Shown in pieces: positions 32,101-47,300 of a stretch of DNA of 64,000 nt. Each line of letters opens with the position of its first letter. Within the stretch, counting starts at the first letter, position 1. The notes under the pieces were generated by a model. The model searched no databases. It was not told the origin of the DNA and worked only from the letters and a program-made list of their open reading frames with translations. Origin of the DNA: Balanoglossus misakiensis (Eukaryota; Hemichordata). The stretch is taken from positions 10,292,001 to 10,356,000 of the forward strand of contig CM082593.2 in the NCBI GenBank assembly GCA_040954595.2. Reading direction: 5' to 3'. Position numbers and translations under genes: made by a program.

Positions 32101-35100
32101 TTTGCAAAGACGAAAATTTGTCATTTTTTGATGATTTTCACCCATGATTTTTTTCAAAAATCTGCGAAATTTTGAGATTTTGCAAAGTCGAAAATTTGTC
32201 ATTTATTAATGATTTTCACCCATGATTTTTTTCAAAAATCGACGAAATTTGAGATTTTGCAAATTCGAAAATTTGTAATTTTTTGATGATTTTCACCATT
32301 TTTTTTCAAAAATCAACGAACCCATGATTTTTTTTCAAAAATCGACAAAATTTTGAGATTTTGCAAAGCCGAAAATTTGTCATTTTTTGATGATTTTCAC
32401 CCATGATTTTTCTCAAAAATCGACGAAATTTTGAGATTTTGCAAAGTCGAAAATTTTTCATTTTTTGATGATTTTCACCCATGATTTTTTTCAAAAATCT
32501 ACGAAACTTTGAGATTTTGCAAAGTCGAAAATTTGTCATTTTTTGATGATTTTCACCCATGATTTTTTTCAAAAATCTACGAAATTTTGAGATTTTGCAA
32601 AGTCGAAAATTTGTCATTTATTAATGATTTTCACCCATGATTTTTTTTCAAAAATCGACAAAATTTTGAGATTTTGCAAAGTCGAAAATTTGTAATTTTT
32701 TGATGATTTTCACCCATGTTTTTTTTCAAAAATTAACGAACCCATGATTTTTTTCAAAAATCGACAACATTTTGAGATTTTGCAAAGTCGAAAATTTGTC
32801 ATTTTTTGATGATTTTCACCCATGATTTTTCTCAAAAATCGACGAAATTTTGAGATTTTGCAAAGTCGAAAATTTTTCATTTTTTGATGATTTCACCCAT
32901 GATTCTTTTCAAAAATCTACGAAATTTTGAGATTTTGCAAAGTCGAAAATTTGTCATTTTTTGATGATTTTCACCCATGATTTTTTTTCAAAAATCTGCG
33001 AAATTTTGAGATTTTGCAAAGTCGAAAATTTGTCATTTTTTGATGATTTTCACCCATGATTTTTTTTCAAAAAATCGACGAAATTTTGAGATTTTGCAAA
33101 GTCGAAAATTTGTCATTTTTTGATTATTTTCACCCATGATTTTTTTTTTCAAAAAATCGACACAATTTTGAGATTTTGCAAAGTCGAAAATGTGTCATTT
33201 TTTGATGATTTTCACCCATGATTTTTTTCAAAAATCGACGAAATTTGAGATTTTGCAAAGTCGAAAATTTGTCATTTTTTGATGATTTTCACCCATGATT
33301 TTTTTTCAAAAATCGACGAAATTTTGAGATTTTGCAAAGACGAAAATTTGTCATTTTTTGATGATTTTCACCCATGATTTTTTTCATAAATCTGCGAAAT
33401 TTTGAGATTTTGCAAAGTCGAAAATTTGTCATTTATTAATGATTTTCACCCATGATTTTTTTCAAAAATCGACGAAATTTGAGATTTTGCAAATTCGAAA
33501 ATTTGTAATTTTTTGATGATTTTCACCCTTTTTTTTCAAAAATCAACGAACCCATGATTTTTTTTCAAAAATCGACAAAATTTTGAGATTTTGCAAAGCC
33601 GAAAATTTGTCATTTTTTGATGATTTTTACCCATGATTTTTCTCAAAAATCGACGAAATTTTGAGATTTTGCAAAGTCGAAAATTTTTCATTTTTTGATG
33701 ATTTTCACCCATGATTTTTTTCAAAAATCTACGAAATTTTGAGATTTTGCAAAGTCGAAAATTTGTCATTTTTTGATGATTTTCACCCATGATTTTTTTC
33801 AAAAATCTGCGAAATTTTGAGATTTTGCAAAGTCGAAACTTTGTCATTTATTAATGATTTTCACCCATGATTTTTTTTCAAAAATCGACAAAATTTTGAG
33901 ATTTTGCAAAGTCGAAAATTTGTAATTTTTTGATGATTTTCACCCATGTTTTTTTTCAAAAATCAACGAACCCATGATTTTTTTCAAAAATCGACAACAT
34001 TTTGAGATTTTGCAAAGTCGAAAATTTGTCATTTTTTGATGATTTTCACCCATGATTTTTCTCAAAAATCGACGAAATTTTGAGATTTTGCAAAGTCGAA
34101 AATTTTTCATTTTTTGATGATTTCACCCATGATTCTTTTCAAAAATCTACGAAATTTTGAGATTTTGCAAAGTCGAAAATTTGTCATTTTTTGATGATTT
34201 TCACCCATGATTTTTTTTCAAAAATCTGCGAAATTTTGAGATTTTGCAAAGTCGAAAATTTGTCATTTTTTGATGATTTTCACCCATGATTTTTTTTCAA
34301 AAATTTACGAAATTTTGAGATTTTGCAAAGTCGAAAATTTGTCATTTTTTGATGATTTTCACCCATGTTTTTTTTTTTTCAAAAATCGACGAAATTTTGA
34401 GATTTTGCAAATTCGAAAATTTGTAATTTTTTGATGATTTTCACCCATGTTTTTTTTCAAAAATCAACGAACCCATGATTTTTTTTTCAAAAAAGGACAA
34501 AATTTTGAGATTTTTCAAAGTCGAAAATTTGTCATTTTTTGATGATTTTCACCCATGATTTTTCTCAAAAATCGACGAAATTTTGAGATTTTGGAAAGTC
34601 GAAAATTTGTCATTTTTTGATGATTTTCACCCATGATTTTTTTTCAAAAATCGACGAAATTTTGAGATTTTGCAAAGTCGAAAATTTGTCATTTATTAAT
34701 GATTTTCACCCATGATTATTTTTCAAAAATCGACAAAATTTTGAGATTTTGCAAAGTCGAAAATTTGTAATTTTTTGATGATTTTCACCCGTTTTTTTTT
34801 CAAAATTGAACGAACCCATGATTTTTTTCAAAAATCGACGAAATTTTGAGATTTTGCAAAGTCGAAAATTTGTGATTTTTTGATGATTTTCACCCATGAT
34901 TTTTTTCAAAAATCGACAAAATTTTTAGATTTTGCAAAGTCGAAAATTTGTGATTTTTTGATTATTTTCACCCATGATTTTTTTCAAAAATCGACAAAAT
35001 TTTTAGATTTTGCAAAGTCGAAAATTTGTCATTTTTTGATGATTTTCACCATGATTTTTTTTTTAAAAATCGACGAAATTTTGAGATTTTGCAAAGACGA

Positions 35101-35290
35101 AAATTTGTCATTTTTTGATGATTTTCGGCCATGATTTTTTTTCAAAAATGTACGAAATTTTGAGATTTTGCAAAGTCGAAAATTTGTCATTTTTTGATGA
35201 TTTTCACCCATGATGTTTTTCAAAAATCGACAAAATTTTGAGATTTTGCAAAGACGAAAATTTGTCATTTTTTGATGATTTTCACCCATG
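26185..35290. repeat. 9106-bp higher-order repeat, copy 1
   Basis: It is almost identical to the next 9106 bases, private variants included. It contains two related sub-blocks offset by 4304 bases (26657 and 30961) and a third at 34706, a further 3745 bases on. The rare CGGCCATGA variant marks them at 27077, 31381 and 35126. Confidence 0.85.
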
Positions 35291-38200
35291 ATTTTTTTTT
35301 TCAAAAATCGACGAAATTTTGAGATTTTGCAAAGACGAAAATTTGTAATTTTTTGATGATTTTCACCCATGACTTTTTTTCAAAAATTTACGAAATTTTG
35401 TCATTTTTTGATGATTTTCACCCATGTTTTTTTTTTCAAAAATCGACGAAATTTTGAGATTTTGCAAATTCGAAAATTTGTAATTTTTTGATGATTTTCA
35501 CCCATGTTTTTATTCAAAAATCAACGAACCCATGATTTTTTTTTCAAAAAAGGACAAAATTTTGAGATTTTTCAAAGTCGAAAATTTGTCATTTTTTGAT
35601 GATTTTCACCCATGATTTTTCTCAAAAATCGACGAAATTTTGAGATTTTGGAAAGTCGAAAATTTGTCATTTTTTGATGATTTTCACCCATGATTTTTTT
35701 TCAAAAATCGACGAAATTTTGAGATTTTGCAAAGTCGAAAATTTGTCATTTATTAATGATTTTCACCCATGATTATTTTTCAAAAATCGACAAAATTTTG
35801 AGATTTTGCAAAGTCGAAAATTTGTAATTTTTTGATGATTTTCACCCGTTTTTTTTTCAAAATTGAACGAACCCATGATTTTTTTCAAAAATCGACGAAA
35901 TTTTGAGATTTTGCAAAGTCGAAAATTTGTGATTTTTTGATGATTTTCACCCATGATTTTTTTCAAAAATCGACAAAATTTTTAGATTTTGCAAAGTCGA
36001 AAATTTGTGATTTTTTGATTATTTTCACCCATGATTTTTTTCAAAAATCGACAAAATTTTTAGATTTTGCAAAGTCGAAAATTTGTCATTTTTTGATGAT
36101 TTTCACCATGAATTTTTTTTTAAAAATCGACGAAATTTTGAGATTTTGCAAAGACGAAAATTTGTCATTTTTTGATGATTTTCGGCCATGATTTTTTTTC
36201 AAAAATGTACGAAATTTTGAGATTTTGCAAAGTCGAAAATTTGTCATTTTTTGATGATTTTCACCCATGATGTTTTTCAAAAATCGACAAAATTTTGAGA
36301 TTTTGCAAAGACGAAAATTTGTCATTTTTTGATGATTTTCACCCATGATTTTTTTCAAAAGTCGACGAAATTTTGAGATTTTGCAAAGACAAAAATTTTT
36401 CATTTTTTGATGATTTTCACCCATGTTTTTTTTCAAAAATCAACGAACCCATGATTTTTTTTCAAAAATCGACGAAATTTAGAGATTTTGCAAAGTCGAA
36501 AATTTGTCATTTCTTAATGATTTTCACCCATGTTTTTTTTTCAAAAATCGACAAAATTTTGAGATTTTGCAAAGTCGAAAATTTGTCATTTTTGGATGAT
36601 TTTCACCCATGATTTTTTTCAAAAATCGACGAAATTTGAGATTTTGCAAATTCGAAAATTTGTAATTTTTTGTTGATTTTCACCCTTTTTTTTCAAAAAT
36701 CAACGAACCCATGATTTTTTTTCAAAAATCGACAAAATTTTGAGATTTTGCAAAGCCGAAAATTTGTCATTTTTTGACGATTTTCACCCATGATTTTTCT
36801 CAAAAATCGACGAAATTTTGAGATTTTGCAAAGTCGAAAATTTTTCATTTTTTGATGATTTTCACCCATGATTTTTTTCAAAAATCTACGAAATTTTGAG
36901 ATTTTGCAAAGACGAAAATTTGTCATTTTTTGATGATTTTCACCCATGATTTTTTTCAAAAATCTGCGAAATTTTGAGATTTTGCAAAGTCGAAAATTTG
37001 TCATTTATTAATGATTTTCACCCATGATTTTTTTCAAAAATCGACGAAATTTGAGATTTTGCAAATTCGAAAATTTGTAATTTTTTGATGATTTTCACCA
37101 TTTTTTTCAAAAATCAACGAACCCATGATTTTTTTTCAAAAATCGACAAAATTTTGAGATTTTGCAAAGCCGAAAATTTGTCATTTTTTGATGATTTTCA
37201 CCCATGATTTTTCTCAAAAATCGACGAAATTTTGAGATTTTGCAAAGTCGAAAATTTTTCATTTTTTGATGATTTTCACCCATGATTTTTTTCAAAAATC
37301 TACGAAATTTTGAGATTTTGCAAAGTCGAAAATTTGTCATTTTTTGATGATTTTCACCCATGATTTTTTTCAAAAATCTGCGAAATTTTGAGATTTTGCA
37401 AAGTCGAAAATTTGTCATTTATTAATGATTTTCACCCATGATTTTTTTTCAAAAATCGACAAAATTTTGAGATTTTGCAAAGTCGAAAATTTGTAATTTT
37501 TTGATGATTTTCACCCATGTTTTTTTTCAAAAATTAACGAACCCATGATTTTTTTCAAAAATCGACAACATTTTGAGATTTTGCAAAGTCGAAAATTTGT
37601 CATTTTTTGATGATTTTCACCCATGATTTTTCTCAAAAATCGACGAAATTTAGAGATTTTGCAAAGTCGAAAATTTGTCATTTTTTGATGATTTTCACCC
37701 ATGATTTTTCTCAAAAATCGACGAAATTTTGAGATTTTGCAAAGTCGAAAATTTGTCATTTTTTGATGATTTTCACCCATGTTTTTTTCAAAATTGAACG
37801 AACCCATGATTTTTTTCAAAAATCGACGAAATTTTGAGATTTTGCAAAGTAGAAAATTTGTCATTTTTTGATGATTTTCACCCATGATTTTTTTCAAAAA
37901 TCGACGAAATTTTGAGATTTTGCAAAGTCGAAAATTTGTCATTTTTTGATTATTTTCACCCATGATGTTTTTCAAAAATCAACGAACCCATGATTTTTTT
38001 TCAAAAATCGACAAAATTTTGAGATTTTGCAAAGTCGAAAATTTGTCATTTTTTGATGATTTTCACCCATGATTTTTCTCAAAAATCGACGAAATTTTGA
38101 GATTTTGCAAAGTCGAAAATTTGTAATTTTTTGATGATTTTCACCCATGATTTTTTTTTTCAAAAATCGACCAAATTTTGAGATTTTGCAAAGACGAAAA

Positions 38201-41200
38201 TGTGTCATTTTTTGATGATTTTCACCCATGATTTTTTTTCAAAAATCTACGAAATTTTGAGATTTTGCAAAGTCGAAAATTTGTCATTTTTTGATGATTT
38301 TCACCCATGATTTTTCACAAAAACCGACGAAATTTTGAGATTTTGCAAAGTCGAAAATTTGTCATTTTTTTATGATTTTCACCCATGTTTTTTTCAAAAT
38401 TGAACGAACCCATGATTTTTTTCAAAAATCGACGAAATTTTGAGATTTTGCAAAGTAGAAAATTTGTCATTTTTTGATGATTTTCACCCATGATTTTTTT
38501 CAAAAATCGACGAAATTTTGAGATTTTGCAAAGTCGAAAATTTGACATTTTTTGATGATTTTCACCCATGATTTTTTTCAAAAGTCGACGAAATTTTGAG
38601 ATTTTGCAAAGACAAAAATTTTTCATTTTTTGATGATTTTCACCCGTGATTTTTTTCAAAAATCGACAAAATTTTGAGATTTTGCAAAGTCGAAAATTTG
38701 ACATTTTTTGATGATTTTCACCCATGTTTTTTTTCAAAAATCAACGAACCCATGATTTTTTTTCAAAAATCGACGAAATTTAGAGATTTTGCAAAGTCGA
38801 AAATTTGTCATTTCTTAATGATTTTCACCCATGTTTTTTTTTCAAAAATCGACAAAATTTTGAGATTTTGCAAAGTCGAAAATTGTAATTTTTTGATGAT
38901 TTTCACCCATGTTTTTTTTCAAAATTGAACGAACCCATGATTTTTTTCAAAAATCGACGAAATTTTGAGATTTTGCAAAGACGAAAATTTGTAATTTTTT
39001 GATGATTTTCACACATGACTTTTTTTCAAAAATTTACGAAATTTTGAGATTTTGCAAAGTCGAAAATTTGTCATTTTTTGATGATTTTCACCAATGATTT
39101 TTCTCAAAAATCGACGAAATTTTGAGATTTTGGAAAGTCGAAAATTTGTCATTTTTTGATGATTTTCACCCATGATTTTTTTTCAAAAACTGACGAAATT
39201 TTGAGATTTTGCAAAGTCGAAAATTTGTCATTTATTAATGATTTTCACCGATGATTTTTTTTTCAAAAATAGACAAAATTTTGAGATTTTGCAAAGTCGA
39301 AAATTTGTAATTTTTTGATGATTTTCACCCATGTTTTTTTCTAAATTGAACGAACCCATGATTTTTTTCAAAAATCGACGAAATTTTTAGATTTTGCAAA
39401 GTCGAAAATTTGTCATTCTTTGATGATTTTCACCCATGATTTTTTTCAAAAATCGACGAAATTTTGAGATTTTGCAAAGTCGAAAATTTGTCATTTTTTG
39501 ATGATTTTCCCCTATTATTTGTTTCAAAAATCGACGAAATTTTTAGATTTTGCAAAGTCGAAAATTTGTAATTTTTTGATGATTTTTACCCATGATTTTT
39601 TTTTTCAAAAATCGACGAAATTTTGAGATTTTGCAAAGACGAAAATTTGTAATTTTTTGATGATTTTCACCCATGACTTTTTTTCAAAAATTTACGAAAT
39701 TTTGTCATTTTTTGATGATTTTCACCCATGTTTTTTTTTTCAAAAATCGACGAAATTTTGAGATTTTGCAAATTCGAAAATTTGTAATTTTTTGATGATT
39801 TTCACCCATGTTTTTATTCAAAAATCAACGAACCCATGATTTTTTTTTCAAAAAAGGACAAAATTTTGAGATTTTTCAAAGTCGAAAATTTGTCATTTTT
39901 TGATGATTTTCACCCATGATTTTTCTCAAAAATCGACGAAATTTTGAGATTTTGGAAAGTCGAAAATTTGTCATTTTTTGATGATTTTCACCCATGATTT
40001 TTTTTCAAAAATCGACGAAATTTTGAGATTTTGCAAAGTCGAAAATTTGTCATTTATTAATGATTTTCACCCATGATTATTTTTCAAAAATCGACAAAAT
40101 TTTGAGATTTTGCAAAGTCGAAAATTTGTAATTTTTTGATGATTTTCACCCGTTTTTTTTTCAAAATTGAACGAACCCATGATTTTTTTCAAAAATCGAC
40201 GAAATTTTGAGATTTTGCAAAGTCGAAAATTTGTGATTTTTTGATGATTTTCACCCATGATTTTTTTCAAAAATCGACAAAATTTTTAGATTTTGCAAAG
40301 TCGAAAATTTGTGATTTTTTGATTATTTTCACCCATGATTTTTTTCAAAAATCGACAAAATTTTTAGATTTTGCAAAGTCGAAAATTTGTCATTTTTTGA
40401 TGATTTTCACCATGATTTTTTTTTTAAAAATCGACGAAATTTTGAGATTTTGCAAAGACGAAAATTTGTCATTTTTTGATGATTTTCGGCCATGATTTTT
40501 TTTCAAAAATGTACGAAATTTTGAGATTTTGCAAAGTCGAAAATTTGTCATTTTTTGATGATTTTCACCCATGATGTTTTTCAAAAATCGACAAAATTTT
40601 GAGATTTTGCAAAGACGAAAATTTGTCATTTTTTGATGATTTTCACCCATGATTTTTTTCAAAAGTCGACGAAATTTTGAGATTTTGCAAAGACAAAAAT
40701 TTTTCATTTTTTGATGATTTTCACCCATGTTTTTTTTCAAAAATCAACGAACCCATGATTTTTTTTCAAAAATCGACGAAATTTAGAGATTTTGCAAAGT
40801 CGAAAATTTGTCATTTCTTAATGATTTTCACCCATGTTTTTTTTTCAAAAATCGACAAAATTTTGAGATTTTGCAAAGTCGAAAATTTGTCATTTTTGGA
40901 TGATTTTCACCCATGATTTTTTTCAAAAATCGACGAAATTTGAGATTTTGCAAATTCGAAAATTTGTAATTTTTTGTTGATTTTCACCCTTTTTTTTCAA
41001 AAATCAACGAACCCATGATTTTTTTTCAAAAATCGACAAAATTTTGAGATTTTGCAAAGCCGAAAATTTGTCATTTTTTGACGATTTTCACCCATGATTT
41101 TTCTCAAAAATCGACGAAATTTTGAGATTTTGCAAAGTCGAAAATTTTTCATTTTTTGATGATTTTCACCCATGATTTTTTTCAAAAATCTACGAAATTT

Positions 41201-44200
41201 TGAGATTTTGCAAAGACGAAAATTTGTCATTTTTTGATGATTTTCACCCATGATTTTTTTCAAAAATCTGCGAAATTTTGAGATTTTGCAAAGTCGAAAA
41301 TTTGTCATTTATTAATGATTTTCACCCATGATTTTTTTCAAAAATCGACGAAATTTGAGATTTTGCAAATTCGAAAATTTGTAATTTTTTGATGATTTTC
41401 ACCATTTTTTTTCAAAAATCAACGAACCCATGATTTTTTTTCAAAAATCGACAAAATTTTGAGATTTTGCAAAGCCGAAAATTTGTCATTTTTTGATGAT
41501 TTTCACCCATGATTTTTCTCAAAAATCGACGAAATTTTGAGATTTTGCAAAGTCGAAAATTTTTCATTTTTTGATGATTTTCACCCATGATTTTTTTCAA
41601 AAATCTACGAAACTTTGAGATTTTGCAAAGTCGAAAATTTGTCATTTTTTGATGATTTTCACCCATGATTTTTTTCAAAAATCTACGAAATTTTGAGATT
41701 TTGCAAAGTCGAAAATTTGTCATTTATTAATGATTTTCACCCATGATTTTTTTTCAAAAATCGACAAAATTTTGAGATTTTGCAAAGTCGAAAATTTGTA
41801 ATTTTTTGATGATTTTCACCCATGTTTTTTTTCAAAAATTAACGAACCCATGATTTTTTTCAAAAATCGACAACATTTTGAGATTTTGCAAAGTCGAAAA
41901 TTTGTCATTTTTTGATGATTTTCACCCATGATTTTTCTCAAAAATCGACGAAATTTTGAGATTTTGCAAAGTCGAAAATTTTTCATTTTTTGATGATTTC
42001 ACCCATGATTCTTTTCAAAAATCTACGAAATTTTGAGATTTTGCAAAGTCGAAAATTTGTCATTTTTTGATGATTTTCACCCATGATTTTTTTTCAAAAA
42101 TCTGCGAAATTTTGAGATTTTGCAAAGTCGAAAATTTGTCATTTTTTGATGATTTTCACCCATGATTTTTTTTCAAAAAATCGACGAAATTTTGAGATTT
42201 TGCAAAGTCGAAAATTTGTCATTTTTTGATTATTTTCACCCATGATTTTTTTTTTCAAAAAATCGACACAATTTTGAGATTTTGCAAAGTCGAAAATGTG
42301 TCATTTTTTGATGATTTTCACCCATGATTTTTTTCAAAAATCGACGAAATTTGAGATTTTGCAAAGTCGAAAATTTGTCATTTTTTGATGATTTTCACCC
42401 ATGATTTTTTTTCAAAAATCGACGAAATTTTGAGATTTTGCAAAGACGAAAATTTGTCATTTTTTGATGATTTTCACCCATGATTTTTTTCATAAATCTG
42501 CGAAATTTTGAGATTTTGCAAAGTCGAAAATTTGTCATTTATTAATGATTTTCACCCATGATTTTTTTCAAAAATCGACGAAATTTGAGATTTTGCAAAT
42601 TCGAAAATTTGTAATTTTTTGATGATTTTCACCCTTTTTTTTCAAAAATCAACGAACCCATGATTTTTTTTCAAAAATCGACAAAATTTTGAGATTTTGC
42701 AAAGCCGAAAATTTGTCATTTTTTGATGATTTTTACCCATGATTTTTCTCAAAAATCGACGAAATTTTGAGATTTTGCAAAGTCGAAAATTTTTCATTTT
42801 TTGATGATTTTCACCCATGATTTTTTTCAAAAATCTACGAAATTTTGAGATTTTGCAAAGTCGAAAATTTGTCATTTTTTGATGATTTTCACCCATGATT
42901 TTTTTCAAAAATCTGCGAAATTTTGAGATTTTGCAAAGTCGAAACTTTGTCATTTATTAATGATTTTCACCCATGATTTTTTTTCAAAAATCGACAAAAT
43001 TTTGAGATTTTGCAAAGTCGAAAATTTGTAATTTTTTGATGATTTTCACCCATGTTTTTTTTCAAAAATCAACGAACCCATGATTTTTTTCAAAAATCGA
43101 CAACATTTTGAGATTTTGCAAAGTCGAAAATTTGTCATTTTTTGATGATTTTCACCCATGATTTTTCTCAAAAATCGACGAAATTTTGAGATTTTGCAAA
43201 GTCGAAAATTTTTCATTTTTTGATGATTTCACCCATGATTCTTTTCAAAAATCTACGAAATTTTGAGATTTTGCAAAGTCGAAAATTTGTCATTTTTTGA
43301 TGATTTTCACCCATGATTTTTTTTCAAAAATCTGCGAAATTTTGAGATTTTGCAAAGTCGAAAATTTGTCATTTTTTGATGATTTTCACCCATGATTTTT
43401 TTTCAAAAATTTACGAAATTTTGAGATTTTGCAAAGTCGAAAATTTGTCATTTTTTGATGATTTTCACCCATGTTTTTTTTTTTTCAAAAATCGACGAAA
43501 TTTTGAGATTTTGCAAATTCGAAAATTTGTAATTTTTTGATGATTTTCACCCATGTTTTTTTTCAAAAATCAACGAACCCATGATTTTTTTTTCAAAAAA
43601 GGACAAAATTTTGAGATTTTTCAAAGTCGAAAATTTGTCATTTTTTGATGATTTTCACCCATGATTTTTCTCAAAAATCGACGAAATTTTGAGATTTTGG
43701 AAAGTCGAAAATTTGTCATTTTTTGATGATTTTCACCCATGATTTTTTTTCAAAAATCGACGAAATTTTGAGATTTTGCAAAGTCGAAAATTTGTCATTT
43801 ATTAATGATTTTCACCCATGATTATTTTTCAAAAATCGACAAAATTTTGAGATTTTGCAAAGTCGAAAATTTGTAATTTTTTGATGATTTTCACCCGTTT
43901 TTTTTTCAAAATTGAACGAACCCATGATTTTTTTCAAAAATCGACGAAATTTTGAGATTTTGCAAAGTCGAAAATTTGTGATTTTTTGATGATTTTCACC
44001 CATGATTTTTTTCAAAAATCGACAAAATTTTTAGATTTTGCAAAGTCGAAAATTTGTGATTTTTTGATTATTTTCACCCATGATTTTTTTCAAAAATCGA
44101 CAAAATTTTTAGATTTTGCAAAGTCGAAAATTTGTCATTTTTTGATGATTTTCACCATGATTTTTTTTTTAAAAATCGACGAAATTTTGAGATTTTGCAA

Positions 44201-44396
44201 AGACGAAAATTTGTCATTTTTTGATGATTTTCGGCCATGATTTTTTTTCAAAAATGTACGAAATTTTGAGATTTTGCAAAGTCGAAAATTTGTCATTTTT
44301 TGATGATTTTCACCCATGATGTTTTTCAAAAATCGACAAAATTTTGAGATTTTGCAAAGACGAAAATTTGTCATTTTTTGATGATTTTCACCCATG
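35291..44396. repeat. 9106-bp higher-order repeat, copy 2
   Basis: The CGGCCATGA marker lies at 36183, 40487 and 44232, each 9106 bases after its counterpart in copy 1. Rare variants present only once per copy, such as TTCACACATGAC (about 29904 and 39010) and CTATTATTTGTTTC (about 30408 and 39514), are shared. Confidence 0.85.
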
Positions 44397-47300
44397 ATTT
44401 TTTTCAAAAGTCGACGAAATTTTGAGATTTTGCAAAGACAAAAATTTTTCATTTTTTGATGATTTTCACCCATGTTTTTTTTCAAAAATCAACGAACCCA
44501 TGATTTTTTTTCAAAAATCGACGAAATTTAGAGATTTTGCAAAGTCGAAAATTTGTCATTTCTTAATGATTTTCACCCATGTTTTTTTTTCAAAAATCGA
44601 CAAAATTTTGAGATTTTGCAAAGTCGAAAATTTGTCATTTTTGGATGATTTTCACCCATGATTTTTTTCAAAAATCGACGAAATTTGAGATTTTGCAAAT
44701 TCGAAAATTTGTAATTTTTTGTTGATTTTCACCCTTTTTTTTCAAAAATCAACGAACCCATGATTTTTTTTCAAAAATCGACAAAATTTTGAGATTTTGC
44801 AAAGCCGAAAATTTGTCATTTTTTGACGATTTTCACCCATGATTTTTCTCAAAAATCGACGAAATTTTGAGATTTTGCAAAGTCGAAAATTTTTCATTTT
44901 TTGATGATTTTCACCCATGATTTTTTTCAAAAATCTACGAAATTTTGAGATTTTGCAAAGACGAAAATTTGTCATTTTTTGATGATTTTCACCCATGATT
45001 TTTTTCAAAAATCTGCGAAATTTTGAGATTTTGCAAAGTCGAAAATTTGTCATTTATTAATGATTTTCACCCATGATTTTTTTCAAAAATCGACGAAATT
45101 TGAGATTTTGCAAATTCGAAAATTTGTAATTTTTTGATGATTTTCACCATTTTTTTTCAAAAATCAACGAACCCATGATTTTTTTTCAAAAATCGACAAA
45201 ATTTTGAGATTTTGCAAAGCCGAAAATTTGTCATTTTTTGATGATTTTCACCCATGATTTTTCTCAAAAATCGACGAAATTTTGAGATTTTGCAAAGTCG
45301 AAAATTTTTCATTTTTTGATGATTTTCACCCATGATTTTTTTCAAAAATCTACGAAATTTTGAGATTTTGCAAAGTCGAAAATTTGTCATTTTTTGATGA
45401 TTTTCACCCATGATTTTTTTCAAAAATCTGCGAAATTTTGAGATTTTGCAAAGTCGAAAATTTGTCATTTATTAATGATTTTCACCCATGATTTTTTTTC
45501 AAAAATCGACAAAATTTTGAGATTTTGCAAAGTCGAAAATTTGTAATTTTTGATGATTTTCACCCATGTTTTTTTTCAAAAATTAACGAACCCATGATTT
45601 TTTTCAAAAATCGACAACATTTTGAGATTTTGCAAAGTCGAAAATTTGTCATTTTTTGATGATTTTCACCCATGATTTTTCTCAAAAATCGACGAAATTT
45701 TGAGATTTTGCAAAGTCGAAAATTTTTCATTTTTTGATGATTTCACCCATGATTCTTTTCAAAAATCTACGAAATTTTGAGATTTTGCAAAGTCGAAAAT
45801 TTGTCATTTTTTGATGATTTTCACCCATGATTTTTTTTCAAAAATCTGCGAAATTTTGAGATTTTGCAAAGTCGAAAATTTGTCATTTTTTGATGATTTT
45901 CACCCATGATTTTTTTTCAAAAAATCGACGAAATTTTGAGATTTTGCAAAGTCGAAAATTTGTCATTTTTTGATTATTTTCACCCATGATTTTTTTTTTC
46001 AAAAAATCGACACAATTTTGAGATTTTGCAAAGTCGAAAATGTGTCATTTTTTGATGATTTTCACCCATGATTTTTTTCAAAAATCGACGAAATTTGAGA
46101 TTTTGCAAAGTCGAAAATTTGTCATGTTTTGATGATTTTCACCCATGATTTTTTTTCAAAAATCGACGAAATTTTGAGATTTTGCAAAGACGAAAATTTG
46201 TCATTTTTTGATGATTTTCACCAATGATTTTTTTCAAAAATCGACGAAATTTGAGATTTTGCAAATTCGAAAATTTGTAATTTTTTGATGATTTTCACCC
46301 TTTTTTTTCAAAAATCAACGAACCCATGATTTTTTTTCAAAAATCGACAAAATTTTGAGATTTTGCAAAGCCGAAAATTTGTCATTTTTTGATGATTTTT
46401 ACCCATGATTTTTCTCAAAAATCGACGAAATTTTGAGATTTTGCAAAGTCGAAAATTTTTCATTTTTTGATGATTTTCACCCATGATTTTTTTCAAAAAT
46501 CTACGAAATTTTGAGATTTTGCAAAGTCGAAAATTTGTCATTTTTTGATGATTTTCACCCATGATTTTTTTCAAAAATCTGCGAAATTTTGAGATTTTGC
46601 AAAGTCGAAACTTTGTCATTTATTAATGATTTTCACCCATGATTTTTTTTCAAAAATCGACAAAATTTTGAGATTTTGCAAAGTCGAAAATTTGTAATTT
46701 TTTGATGATTTTCACCCATGTTTTTTTTCAAAAATCAACGAACCCATGATTTTTTTCAAAAATCGACAACATTTTGAGATTTTGCAAAGTCGAAAATTTG
46801 TCATTTTTTGATGATTTTCACCCATGATTTTTCTCAAAAATCGACGAAATTTTGAGATTTTGCAAAGTCGAAAATTTTTCATTTTTTGATGATTTCACCC
46901 ATGATTCTTTTCAAAAATCTACGAAATTTTGAGATTTTGCAAAGTCGAAAATTTGTCATTTTTTGATGATTTTCACCCATGATTTTTTTTCAAAAATCGA
47001 CAAAATTTTGAGATTTTGCAAAGTCGAAAATTTGTAATTTTTTGATGATTTTCACCCATGTTTTTTTTCAAAAATTAACGAACCCATGATTTTTTTCAAA
47101 AATCGACGACATTTTGAGATTTTGCAAAGTCGAAAATTTGTCATTTTTTGATGATTTTCACCCATGATTTTTCTCAAAAATCGACGAAATTTTGAGATTT
47201 TGCAAAGTCGAAAATTTTTCATTTTTTGATGATTTCACCCATGATTCTTTTCAAAAATCTACGAAATTTTGAGATTTTGCAAAGTCGAAAATTTGTCATT

